Below, in pieces: positions 29,145 through 38,231 of a stretch of DNA of 64,000 bases (positions within the stretch are counted from its first letter, which is position 1; every line of letters starts with the position of its first letter). Source of the stretch: Streptomyces sp. GKU 895 (GTDB lineage: Bacteria > Actinomycetota > Actinomycetes > Streptomycetales > Streptomycetaceae); the NCBI GenBank assembly GCA_002027195.1, contig MWJO01000004.1, forward strand, positions 62,001 to 126,000. The letters are read 5' to 3'. Below the pieces are notes generated by a model. It was not told the origin of the DNA, ran no database searches, and was given only the letters and a program-made list of their open reading frames with translations. The translations under genes were made by a program, and so were the position numbers.

Positions 29145-29193
29145 GAGCGGTCATGCTCGGGCGGAGCGGCCGACCCGGCAACCGAATTTCCCG

Positions 29194-29796
29194 CTACCAG
29201 CGCGCCGGCGGCGGTGCCGTCAGCTGTTCCGTCAGCCGGGAGAGCCGGTCGCGGAAGCGGCGCGGGCCGCGGGGCGCGGGCAGGGCGTTCTCCCCGGCCG
29301 CCGCGCTCACCAGATGCTGAACGGTGTCCAGATCGAGGTCCGTGCCCGCCGGCACCGGCAGCGACTCGTGGGCCATCGCCGCCAGGCCGCCCTCGCCGGG
29401 GCCGAGGGCGAGGACGGTCGCACCGGCCCGCCGGGCGTCGTGCACCCGCTCCAGCAGCGGGGCGTCCGGCTCCTCCGGCGCCACCACCAGCAGCGTCTCG
29501 CCGCGCTTCGCCGCCGCCAACCGGCCGGGGCCGACGGCCAGATGGGCCGGATCGGAGGGGCGCGCGTCATGCCGTACGAGGGTGGGGGCCAGTTCCGGGG
29601 TGCCGGACCAGGCCGCCTCGTCCACCAGATGGGCCGCGAGATGCCAGGGCTCGTACTCCGGAGTGCCGACCAGCAGAAGCCCGCCCCCATGGGAGACCAC
29701 CGACCCGCGCAGCACCCCCGCGAACCGCCGGGTCGTCCCCAGCCACTCCGTCCCGGCGAGCACTTCGCGCAACAACGCGACCCGTACGGCGTCCAT
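29194..29796 (-). CDS. Hypothetical protein, possible SIS-like fold
   Basis: A 200-residue soluble protein. It has alternating strands and helices (GGGLLLVGTPEYEPWHLAAHL, GETLLVVAPEEPDAPLLERV, AGATVLALGPGEGGLAAMAHESLPVP) resembling a sugar isomerase (SIS) nucleotide-like fold. No catalytic motif is clear. It lies 49 bases upstream of the MFS gene, in the same direction. Function unassigned. Confidence 0.78.
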   Translation of the reverse strand: MDAVRVALLREVLAGTEWLGTTRRFAGVLRGSVVSHGGGLLLVGTPEYEPWHLAAHLVDEAAWSGTPELAPTLVRHDARPSDPAHLAVGPGRLAAAKRGETLLVVAPEEPDAPLLERVHDARRAGATVLALGPGEGGLAAMAHESLPVPAGTDLDLDTVQHLVSAAAGENALPAPRGPRRFRDRLSRLTEQLTAPPPARW

Positions 29797-29939
29797 GCGA
29801 CCGCATCCTGCCGCAACCGGTCGGCCGCGACCCCGGGTTCCCTTCGAATTCGCCCGTATCGGTCAGGGGGAGCGTTTGGAGCGCACCCCCGCGCTCACCT
29901 GATCGGCCCGGGCGCGGGAGGCGCACGTAAAGTCAGCCC

Positions 29940-30656
29940 ATGACCTCTACCGACAGTGCTGCACAGACCCCCGCGAAGGCGCCCGCCAAGGACCCCTGGG
30001 ACCTCCCCGACGTGTCGGGGCTGGTCGTCGGCGTGCTCGGCGGGACCGGCCCCCAGGGCAAGGGCCTCGCCTACCGGCTCGCCAAGGCCGGCCAGAAGGT
30101 GATCATCGGCTCGCGGGCCGCCGACCGCGCGCAGGCCGCCGCCGCCGAACTCGGGCACGGGGTCGAGGGCGCCGACAACGCCGAGACCGCGCGGCGCAGC
30201 GACATCGTGATCGTCGCCGTGCCGTGGGACGGGCACGGCAAGACGCTGGAGTCACTGCGCGAGGAACTCGCCGGGAAACTGGTCGTCGACTGCGTCAACC
30301 CGCTCGGCTTCGACAAGAAGGGCGCCTACGCCCTGAAGCCCGAGGAGGGCAGCGCCGCCGAACAGGCCGCCGCCCTGCTGCCCGACTCCCGGGTCGCCGC
30401 CGCCTTCCACCACCTGTCGGCCGTCCTGCTCCAGGACCCGGAGATCGACGAGATCGACACCGACGTCATGGTGCTGGGCGAGGAGCGGGCCGACGTCGAG
30501 ATCGTCCAGGCCCTCGCCGGCCGCATCCCCGGCATGCGCGGCGTCTTCGCGGGCCGGCTGCGCAACGCCCACCAGGTCGAGTCGCTGGTCGCCAACCTGA
30601 TCTCCGTGAACCGCCGCTACAAGGCACACGCGGGACTGCGCGTCACGGACGTGTGA
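29940..30656 (+). CDS. npdG: F420H2:NADP oxidoreductase
   Basis: A 238-residue Rossmann protein of the NpdG family: GVLGGTGPQGKGLAYRLAKAGQKVIIGSR binds NADP, with the Arg for the 2'-phosphate in GSRAADR, and SDIVIVAVPWDGHGKTLESL follows. It exchanges hydride between coenzyme F420 and NADP(H), supplying reduced F420 in the cytoplasm. The N-terminal Ala/Pro-rich tail (TPAKAPAKDPW) is usual in Streptomyces. Confidence 0.9.
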   Translation: MTSTDSAAQTPAKAPAKDPWDLPDVSGLVVGVLGGTGPQGKGLAYRLAKAGQKVIIGSRAADRAQAAAAELGHGVEGADNAETARRSDIVIVAVPWDGHGKTLESLREELAGKLVVDCVNPLGFDKKGAYALKPEEGSAAEQAAALLPDSRVAAAFHHLSAVLLQDPEIDEIDTDVMVLGEERADVEIVQALAGRIPGMRGVFAGRLRNAHQVESLVANLISVNRRYKAHAGLRVTDV

Positions 30657-30663
30657 GGGGATG

Positions 30664-30698
30664 GGGGACACTGGACGCCGTAGCGCAGCAGTGTCCCC
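30664..30698 (+). terminator. Hairpin downstream of npdG
   Basis: GGGGACACTG at 30664-30673 pairs perfectly with CAGTGTCCCC at 30689-30698 around a 15-base loop, 7 bases after the npdG stop. There is no U-run, as is common in Streptomyces. Confidence 0.65.
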
Positions 30699-30740
30699 GA
30701 CGTGTCCCGCGACGGGGCCCCCGACAGGAGAATCGCCCTC

Positions 30741-30908
30741 ATGCCCCGCCTCGCCCTCTACGCCCTGATCGTCTGCCTGCTCGCCGTCGCCGCGGCGGTC
30801 GTCTCGTTCGTGCAGGGCAGCTTCCTGGGGATCGTCTGGGTGCTGATCGCGGGGCTGTCCAGCAACATGTGCTGGTACTACGTGAAGCGGGGCAAGGTCA
30901 CGAGCTGA
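30741..30908 (+). CDS. Small two-helix membrane protein
   Basis: A 55-residue protein (MPRLALYALIVCLLAVAAAV start) with two hydrophobic helices separated by QGSFLGI and a basic end (YYVKRGKVTS), predicting both termini on the same side. An AGGAG lies 10 bases before the ATG. No family recognised. Its 3' end overlaps the convergent site-2 protease by 11 bases. Confidence 0.75.
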   Translation: MPRLALYALIVCLLAVAAAVVSFVQGSFLGIVWVLIAGLSSNMCWYYVKRGKVTS

Positions 30909-31695
30909 CCGAGCAGAAGTCGCTGGTCTGCCAGAAGCGGTAGAGGTCCTGGCCGCAGTACGTCTCGAAGTCGCTGATCCCGAGGCCCGCCAGGATCGAG
31001 TCGACCACGTCGAAGAACGCGTGGTTGACCGACGGCACCCACAGCAGCGCGAAGACGAACAGCAGGCCGAACGGGGCGAACGGCTCCACCTGGCGCTTGA
31101 TGTTGTACGACAGCCAGGGCTCGATGACGCCGTAGCCGTCCAGGCCCGGCACCGGCAGGAAGTTCAGGATCGCCGCCGTCACCTGGAGCAGGGCGAGGAA
31201 GGCGAGCGCGAACCGGAAGTCGGCCGGCACGCCGTCCAGGGCGTCCAGCCAGAACGGGGCGGTGCACACGGCCGCGAACAGCACGTTGGTCAGCGGTCCC
31301 GCCGCCGAGATCAGACTGTGCCGCCAGCGGCCCCGGATGCGGCCCCGCTCGATGAACACGGCACCGCCCGGCAGGCCGATCCCGCCCATGATCACGAAGA
31401 GGACGGGCAGGACGATGCTGAGCAGGGCGTGGGTGTACTTCAGCGGGTTCAGGGTCAGATAGCCCTTCGAGCCGACCGAGATGTCACCGCTGTGCAGGGC
31501 CGTCCGCGCGTGTGCGTACTCGTGCAGGCACAGGGAGACGATCCACGCGGCCGTCACGAACAGGAACACCGCCACCCCGGGCTGCTCGGCGAACCCGGTC
31601 CAGGTCGCCCACCCGGTCACCGCCGTCACGGCGAGGATCCCGACGAAGACGGGGCTGATCCGCCGGTCGCTGCGGCGGGCGGCAGTGGCTGTCAT
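30898..31695 (-). CDS. Site-2 protease family (M50) membrane metalloprotease
   Basis: A 265-residue multipass protein. The zinc motif HEYAHA lies in the second helix (LCLHEYAHARTALHSGD) and the third ligand in LNFLPVPGLDGYGVIEPW (NxxPxxxLDG), the standard S2P pair. These intramembrane proteases cleave membrane-anchored regulators such as anti-sigma factors; no PDZ domain is present. Substrate unknown. Confidence 0.9.
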   Translation of the reverse strand: MTATAARRSDRRISPVFVGILAVTAVTGWATWTGFAEQPGVAVFLFVTAAWIVSLCLHEYAHARTALHSGDISVGSKGYLTLNPLKYTHALLSIVLPVLFVIMGGIGLPGGAVFIERGRIRGRWRHSLISAAGPLTNVLFAAVCTAPFWLDALDGVPADFRFALAFLALLQVTAAILNFLPVPGLDGYGVIEPWLSYNIKRQVEPFAPFGLLFVFALLWVPSVNHAFFDVVDSILAGLGISDFETYCGQDLYRFWQTSDFCSVSS

Positions 31696-31852
31696 GGGGT
31701 TCCCCCGACTCTCGTACGCGCTGTGGGACTGCCCGACCGTACCGGGCGTACGGGGAAAACGTCTCGCGGGCGGCCATCGGTTCCAGAGAAGGTGGGGGAC
31801 GAGGCGGGCCGCCTCCGTAACCCCGTGACCGGCCCTCGAACTACCAGAGACA

Positions 31853-34800
31853 ATGGACCCCGTGCGCTATCGCATCCTCGGCACCACCCAGGCACTCCGT
31901 TCCGACGGCACCCCCCTTCCGGTCGGCGGGGCGCGGCTGCGTGCCCTGTTGACCGTGCTGGCGCTGCGGCCCGGCCGCACCGTGACCGTGGGGCTCCTGG
32001 TCGCCGAGGTGTGGGGCGGCGACCCGCCCGCGGACGCGCCCGCCGCCCTCCAGGCGTTGGTGGGGCGGCTGCGCAGGGCCCTCGGCGCGGACGCCGTCGC
32101 CTCCGTCGACGGCGGCTACCGGCTCGTCGCCGCCCCCCGACGACATCGACCTGCACCGCTTCGACCGGCTCACCGGCGAGGGCGCCCGCGCCCTGGCGGA
32201 CGGCGACGCGACCAAGGCGGCCGGCGTCCTGGACGACGCCCTGGCCCTGTGGCGCGGCCCCGCCCTCGCCGACCTGCCCGACCGCACCGCCGAGTCGGCC
32301 CGGTGGGAGGCCCGGCGTCTGGACGCCCTGCGCGCCCGCCACACCGCCGCGCTCGCCCTCGGCCACGCCGAACAGTCCCTCCCCGAGCTGACGGCCCTCT
32401 GCGACAGTCACCCCCTCGACGAGCCCCTCCAGGCCCTCCGTCTGCGCGCCCTCCGCGACGCGGGCCGCACGGCGCAGGCGCTGGCCGCCTACGAGGACGT
32501 ACGCCGGTTGCTGGCGGACCGCCTCGGAGCGGACCCCGGGCCGGAACTGCGCGCGCTGCACGGGGAGTTGCTGGCCGGGCGCCCACGCCCGCTGAGGCGC
32601 CCACACCCGCTGCGGCGCCCGCCCCGGCCGGCCCTCCGAAGGGGGTGCCCCCCTTCCGCGGCAATCTCCGCGCCCGGCTCACCTCCTTCGTGGGCCGCGA
32701 GGCCGACATCGAAGCCATCCGCGGGGATCTCGCCACGGCCCGGCTCGTCACGCTGCTCGGACCCGGTGGAGCCGGGAAGACGCGGTTGTCGCAGGAGGCG
32801 GCCGAGACCGTGCGGGACGCGGCGCCGGGCGGGGTGTGGCTGGTCGAGCTCGCTCCCGTCGACGACCCCGCCGACGTGCCGCAGGCCGTGCTCACCGCCG
32901 TCGGCGCCCGCGAGACCGTGCTGTACGGGGCCGGCGCCGAGGCGATGCGGGCCGGGAACGAGCGGCACGACGACCCCGTCGAGCGGCTCGTCGAGCACTG
33001 CGGCAGGCGGCGGATGCTGCTGATCCTCGACAACTGCGAGCATGTCGTCGAGGCCGCCGCCCGGCTCACGGAGGCACTCCTGGAGCGCTGCCCGCAGCTG
33101 ACGGTGCTGGCCACCAGCCGTGAACCGCTCGGTGTGCCGGGGGAGTTGCTGCGGCCGTCGGCCCGCTGCCCGAGCCCGTCGCGCTGCGGCTGCTCGCCGA
33201 CCGCGGGGCCGCCGCCCGGCCGGGCTTCGGGTCGAGGCCGACGAGGAACCGCCGCGGCCTGCGCCGAGATCTGCGGCGCCTCGACGGCTCCCGCTCGGCA
33301 TCGAGCTCGCGGCCGCCCGCCTCCGCATGTTGACGCCACGTCAGATCGCCGACCGGCTCGACGACCGGTTCCGGCTGCTCACCTCCGGCAGCCGCACCCT
33401 GCTGCCCCGCCAGCAGACGCTGCGGGCCGTCGTCGACTGGTCCTGGGAGCTGCTGGACGAGGCCGAACGGGAGGTGCTGCGGCGGCTGTCGGTGTTCGCC
33501 GGCGGCTGCGACCTCGCCGCCGCCGAGGCCGTGTGCGGTCCGGCCGCGCTGGACGCGCTCGGCTCGCTCGTCGACAAGTCCCTTGTGGTGGCCGCCCCTT
33601 CGGACGGCGGGGAGATGCGCTACCGGCTCCTGGAGACCGTCGCCGAGTATGCGAGCCAGCGGCTCGACGAGAGCGGGCGACGGGCCGAGGCCGGACGCGC
33701 GCACCTCACGTACTACCGCGAACTCGCCCGCACCACCGACCAGTTGCTCCGCGCCCGGGCCAACTCGCTGCCGTAGGACTGCTGGAGCGCGAGTACGAGA
33801 ACTTGCGCACCGCCCTGCGGCTCGCCGTCGCCGAACGCGACGAGCAGGAGGGGCTCTGCCTGGTGCTGTCGCTGGGCTGGTACTGGCAGATGCGCGATCT
33901 GAAGATCGAGGCCCGCAACTGGTCCCGGGAGTTCATGGCCCTCGGCCCCGACCCGTTCCCCGAGCCCGCCGCCCCGCGCGGCCGGTGTGGCAGCGCTGCA
34001 CGGACACGCCGCCGCCCTGGACCGGAGAGGTGCTCGAAGAGGCCCGGCGCGGGCTGCATCTGACCCATCTCGCCTGCATGGACACCGAGTTGGAGGCCTG
34101 GCAGAACCCGGCGGCGCAGGCGAAACTCCGGTCCATCGCCCAGACGTACGAGCCCGGCATGCCGCAGACCTGCCGCATCCCCGGCTCCCTGTGGCTCTTC
34201 GCGGTCATGCTCACCGGGGACATGGAGCGGCTGCGGCTGATCCTCGACGAGACCGTGCGCACCTCACGCGGGACACCCGGATACGACTGGGAGCTCGCCG
34301 CGAGCCTGCAGTGGCGGGCCAACCTGTTCGCCCACCGCGTCGACTGGGAGGGCGACGCCCTCGCGGACGCCGACGAGGCCCTGGCGATCTACGAGCGCCT
34401 CGGTGACCTGTGGGGCACCGCCGAGGCGCTCGCCGCGCGGGCCGAGTCCCATGAGCGCAAGGGCCGTTGGGGCGAGGCAGCGGCCGACTACGAGGCCGGG
34501 ATCGACCTCGCCGCCCGGCTCGGCGCCCGCGCCCAGCAGGCCGTGCTCAAGGCCCGGCTCGGCAGCGTCCTGATGGAGTCGGAGCCCGAGCGGGGGGAGC
34601 TGCTGCTGCGCGAGGTGCTCGCCTCCCACGACGGCGGCCACAACGAAGCGCTGCCCGCCGCACGGCTCTTCCTCTCCGCCCGGCTCGCCCAGACCGGCCG
34701 GGTGGCCGAGGCACGCGAGCAGGTCCGGCTGCTGCGCGAGGAGTTCGGCATCTCCCACTTCATCATCTTCGACGCCTTCATCCTCGGCGCGGAGGCCCAC

Positions 34801-35151
34801 GTGGAAGCGGCCGCCGGCTCCTTCGAAACCTGCCTCGACAAGATCCGCCAGGCCCTTGGCCGGGCCGAGGACCCGCTGTCCCAGGCCATCGCCCCGCACA
34901 TGCGCGCCCAGTACCTGCACATCGCCGCGCTCGGCCTGGCCGGTGTCGGCGGCCGCGCCGCGGACGGAGCCCGCTGTCTCGCGGCCGGCGACGCGCTGCT
35001 GCCGGCCGGCCGTGTCATGCCGACCTACGAGCGGGAGCCCCGCGAGCGGGCCGAGCGGCAGCTGCGTGCCCTGCTCGGCGACGCGGCCTACGCCGCGGCG
35101 TACGACGAGGGCGCCGGTCTCTCCCCCGGGGAGGCCGCCGCCCTCGTCTGA
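31853..35151 (+). pseudogene. SARP/NB-ARC/TPR (AfsR-type) regulator, multiply frameshifted
   Basis: Reading across frames gives an AfsR-like regulator of about 1,100 residues: an OmpR-type DNA-binding domain (RYRILGTTQALRSDG..VGGARLRALLTVLAL), a BTAD domain (DDIDLHRFDRLTGEG..), an NB-ARC ATPase (FVGREADIEAI, Walker A GPGGAGKTRL, Walker B RMLLILDNCEHV) and C-terminal TPR repeats (AIYERLGDLWGTAEAL onward). Frame changes occur near 32135 (run of six C), 32583, 33150-33170, several at 33240-33300, 33765 and 33980. It would activate secondary-metabolite genes. Whether it is a true pseudogene or an error cluster is open; most breaks sit at G/C runs. Confidence 0.8.
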
Positions 35152-35170
35152 CTCCCGCCGCCGGCCGATG

Positions 35171-36001
35171 TCAGCTCTTCGTACGGAACTTGTGGATCGC
35201 CACCGGCGCCATCACCGCGGTGATCGCCACCGACCAGCCGATCGTCACCCACAGGTCGTGGGCGACGGGACCGCCCACCATCAGTCCGCGCGCGGCGTCC
35301 GCCAGCGTGGACAGCGGGTTGTAGTCGGTGAAGGTCTGCAGCCAGCCCGGCATCGAGGTCGTCGGCGCGAAGATCGACGAACCGAACTGGAGCGGGAACA
35401 GCACCAGGAAGCCCATCGCCTGCACGGACTGCGCGCTCTTCATGACCACGCCCAGGGTGAGGAACACCCACATGATCGACGAGGCGAACGCGGTGGCCAG
35501 CGCGACGGTCGCGAACAGTCCCGGCCAGTTGGTGATGTCGAAGCCGACGGCCACGGAGACCAGCATCAGCACGGTCGTCGCGAACAGCATCCGCATCAGC
35601 TCGACGGAGATCTTCGCGAACAGCACCGAGCCGCGGCCGATCGGCAGCGACCGGAACCGGTCCATGACACCGGAGTTGAAGTCCTGGCTGAACCCGGTGC
35701 CGACGCCCTGGGAGAGCGTCATGCTCATCATCGCGATCATGCCGGGGATGACGTACTGGACGTACTGGTCCTGGCCGCCGCCCAGCGCCTGCCCGATCGA
35801 GCCGCCGAAGACGAACACGAACAGCAGGGTGAAGATGACCGGCATCAGCAGCGCGTCGGCCATCGACTCGGGGTCCTGGCGGATCCACAGCAGATTGCGG
35901 CGGATCAGCGCGCCGGTGTGCCGCAGATGCCCGCGCAGCGGGATACGGACGTCGTCGACGGACTGGGCGGCGCTGTCGGCGGTAAGGGTGGCGGCGCTCA
36001 T
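35171..36001 (-). CDS. ABC-2 type transporter permease (DrrB-like)
   Basis: A 276-residue permease with six helices. The N-terminal amphipathic segment (GALIRRNLLWIRQDPESMADALLMPVIFTLLFVFVFGG) and VMDRFRSLPIGRGSVLFAKI are typical of DrrB-like daunorubicin-resistance permeases, as is FAPTTSMPGWLQTFTDYNPL. Its start overlaps the stop of the ATPase gene (ATGA), forming a drug exporter pair. Substrate unknown; the neighbouring SARP gene hints at secondary metabolism. Confidence 0.9.
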   Translation of the reverse strand: MSAATLTADSAAQSVDDVRIPLRGHLRHTGALIRRNLLWIRQDPESMADALLMPVIFTLLFVFVFGGSIGQALGGGQDQYVQYVIPGMIAMMSMTLSQGVGTGFSQDFNSGVMDRFRSLPIGRGSVLFAKISVELMRMLFATTVLMLVSVAVGFDITNWPGLFATVALATAFASSIMWVFLTLGVVMKSAQSVQAMGFLVLFPLQFGSSIFAPTTSMPGWLQTFTDYNPLSTLADAARGLMVGGPVAHDLWVTIGWSVAITAVMAPVAIHKFRTKS

Positions 36002-37023
36002 ACGGCGACCTCCTCGCGGGTCTCGGTGGGCACGGTGTCCTGCGGGGCACTGGCGCGGTGGCCGGTGAGGGACAGGAACACCTCATCCAGGCTGGGCAGT
36101 TCGGTGGTGATGGCGGAGACCGTGATGCCGCGCGCGGTGACCGCGCCGACCACGGCGGTGAGCTGCTCGTCGCTGAGGATCGGCACCAGCAGGGAACCGG
36201 ACTCCGGGTCGACGGTGGTGGTGGCCAGGCCGGTGATGCCGAGGCCGTCGAGGTGACCGGCGAGCGGCCGCAGCTGCAGCGGGTCGGCGGGGCGCACCCG
36301 CAGGGTCCGGCCGCCGACCTTCGCCTTCAGCTCTTCGATGCCGCCGCCCGCGATGACCTTGCCGCGGTCGACGACGGTCAGCTCGGAGGCGAGCTGCTCG
36401 GCCTCCTCCATGTACTGGGTGGTGAGCAGGACGGTGACCCCGTCGCCGACCATCCGCTTGACCTCGTCCCACACCTCGTTGCGGGTGCGCGGGTCGAGTC
36501 CGGTCGTCGGCTCGTCCAGGAAGAGCACCGCCGGGTGCCCGATCATGGAGGCGGCCAGGTCGAGACGGCGGCGCATACCGCCGGAGTAGGTGCTCGCCGG
36601 GCGCTTGGCGGCCTCGGTGAGCGAGAACCGCTCCAGCAGCTCGTCGGCCCGCCGACGGGCCTCCTTGCGGGGCAGGTCCAGCAGCCGGCCGATCATGTAG
36701 AGGTTCTCCCAGCCGGGGAGCTTCTCGTCGACGGAGGCGTACTGCCCGGTGAGCCCGATCACCCGGCGCAGCTGCCGCGGCTGCCGGACGACGTCGTACC
36801 CGGCGACCGTGGCGTGGCCGGAGTCGGGGGAGAGAAGGGTGGACAGGATCCGTACGAGGGTGGTCTTGCCGGCGCCGTTCGGCCCGAGCACACCCATCAC
36901 GGTGCCCTCGCGCACATCCAGGTCGACGCCGTCCAGCGCCTTGGTCTCGCCGTAGTGCTTGACCAGTCCCCGCACGGACACGGCGATGTCGGCGCCGCTG
37001 CGGTGGTTGTCGATTCGCGTCAT
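35998..37023 (-). CDS. ABC transporter ATP-binding protein (DrrA-like)
   Basis: A 341-residue ATPase: Walker A GPNGAGKTT, Q-loop TGQYASVDEKLPGWENLYMIGRL, signature YSGGMRRRLDLAASM, Walker B VLFLDEPTTGLDPRTRNE, and the C-terminal DrrA extension ending in LPSLDEVFLSLTGHRA. It drives the coupled DrrB-like permease. The ATG at 37023 is preferred to a GTG at 37053. A pair of CCTACAGG palindromes lies 33-64 bases upstream of the start and may bind its regulator. Confidence 0.92.
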   Translation of the reverse strand: MTRIDNHRSGADIAVSVRGLVKHYGETKALDGVDLDVREGTVMGVLGPNGAGKTTLVRILSTLLSPDSGHATVAGYDVVRQPRQLRRVIGLTGQYASVDEKLPGWENLYMIGRLLDLPRKEARRRADELLERFSLTEAAKRPASTYSGGMRRRLDLAASMIGHPAVLFLDEPTTGLDPRTRNEVWDEVKRMVGDGVTVLLTTQYMEEAEQLASELTVVDRGKVIAGGGIEELKAKVGGRTLRVRPADPLQLRPLAGHLDGLGITGLATTTVDPESGSLLVPILSDEQLTAVVGAVTARGITVSAITTELPSLDEVFLSLTGHRASAPQDTVPTETREEVAV

Positions 37024-37055
37024 GCCGAGAACGGTGCCAGGGCCCACCGACAAAC

Positions 37056-37087
37056 GACCTACAGGTCACCGACAGCCGCCTACAGGC
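37056..37087. promoter_or_regulatory. Paired CCTACAGG palindromes upstream of the DrrA-like gene
   Basis: GACCTACAGGTC at 37056-37067 and GCCTACAGGC at 37078-37087 share the core CCTACAGG exactly 21 bp apart, two helical turns. Such phasing suits two repressor dimers on one DNA face, just upstream of the exporter operon. No regulator is known from the sequence. Confidence 0.6.
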
Positions 37088-37100
37088 CGCCTGCAAAACC

Positions 37101-37135
37101 GGCAGCCCGCCGATGGGGGAAGTCGGCGGGCTGCC
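37101..37135 (-). terminator. Hairpin terminator of panB
   Basis: GGCAGCCCGCCGA at 37101-37113 pairs perfectly over 13 bp with 37123-37135 around a 9-base loop. On the minus strand it lies 17 bases past the panB stop and is followed by GGTTTTGC. Confidence 0.8.
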
Positions 37136-37152
37136 TCTGTGCCGCTATGGCT

Positions 37153-38015
37153 CTAGTGGACGCTGTGCTCCTCCAGCGGGAACGTCCCGCCGACCACGTC
37201 CTCCGCGAACGCCTTCACCGCGTCGCCCATGACCGTGCGGAGGTCGGCGTACTGCTTCACGAACTTCGGCACCCGCCCGCCGGTCAGGCCGAGCATGTCG
37301 GTCCACACCAGCACCTGCGCGTCCGTCTCCGCGCCCGCGCCGATGCCGACCGTCGGGATGTGCAGCGTGCGCGTGACCTCGGCCGCGAGCTCCGCCGGGA
37401 CCAGCTCCAGGACGACCGCGAAGGCACCGGCGTCCTGCACGGCCTTCGCGTCGCGCAGCAGCTGCGCCGCCGCCTCCTCGCCGCGGCCCTGCACGCGGTA
37501 GCCCATGGCGTTGACGGACTGCGGGGTGAGGCCGATGTGGGCCATCACGGGGATGCCGGACTCGACGAGGAGCCGGATCTGGTCGTACGAGCGCTCACCG
37601 CCCTCCAGCTTGACCGCGCCCACCCCGGCCTCCTTGACCATCCGGGTGGCCGAGCGCAGCGCCTGCACCGGGCCCTCCTGGTAGGTGCCGAAGGGCAGGT
37701 CGCCGACGATGAGCGCGCGGGACGTACCGCGGACGACGGCGGCCGAGAGCATGGTCATCTCGTCGAGGGTGACCGGCACGGTCGACTCGTAGCCGAGGTG
37801 GCAGTTGCCCGCGGAGTCGCCGACGAGCAGGACCGGGATGCCGGCCTCGTCGAAGACGCCGGCGGTGCGCAGTCGTAGGCGGTGAGCATCGGCCACTTCT
37901 CGCCGCGTTCCTTGGCGAGGGCGATGTCGCGGACGGTGATGCGGCGGGTGCCCTTCCCCCCGTACAGCGCTTTGCTGCCGTCGGAGGGCTTCGGGGCAGC
38001 CGGAAGCTGCGTCAT
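37153..38015 (-). CDS. panB: Ketopantoate hydroxymethyltransferase PanB, one frameshift
   Basis: The start (GGAG 9 bases before ATG at 38015) reads [32 protein letters not shown]. Near 37864-37871 the frame shifts by one missing base, and continues as [34 protein letters not shown] and [12 protein letters not shown] to HSVH*. Corrected length is about 287 residues. Metal and substrate residues (VGDS, GHIGLTPQ-like, [12 protein letters not shown]) are intact. It makes ketopantoate for pantothenate and CoA. As an essential gene it is very unlikely to be truly broken. Confidence 0.9.
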
Positions 38016-38186
38016 GGCAACGGCTCCTTCAGTCATCTCGAGGCGCCCTGACGGCGTCCCCGGATCACCTCCATGGTGGCACCTCGTGTCACGCGCGGCC
38101 AGACCGGGTGACGGGACGTGGGTCACGCGTCGAGCGGTCCTCGTCCGCCGCCCTGGGCCGTTTCTTAAGGTCTCCGTAAAGAATTC

Positions 38187-38209
38187 CGATACGAGACGGT
38201 GCCGTATCG
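38187..38209. promoter_or_regulatory. Palindromic operator upstream of the MFS/TetR pair
   Basis: CGATACG at 38187-38193 and CGTATCG at 38203-38209 are perfect inverted repeats with a 9-base spacer, 23 bases before the MFS start codon. Size and position suit a TetR-family site, probably for the TetR protein encoded directly downstream of the MFS gene. Confidence 0.65.
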
Positions 38210-38231
38210 AAATGGGTCTAGTCTCGACCCT

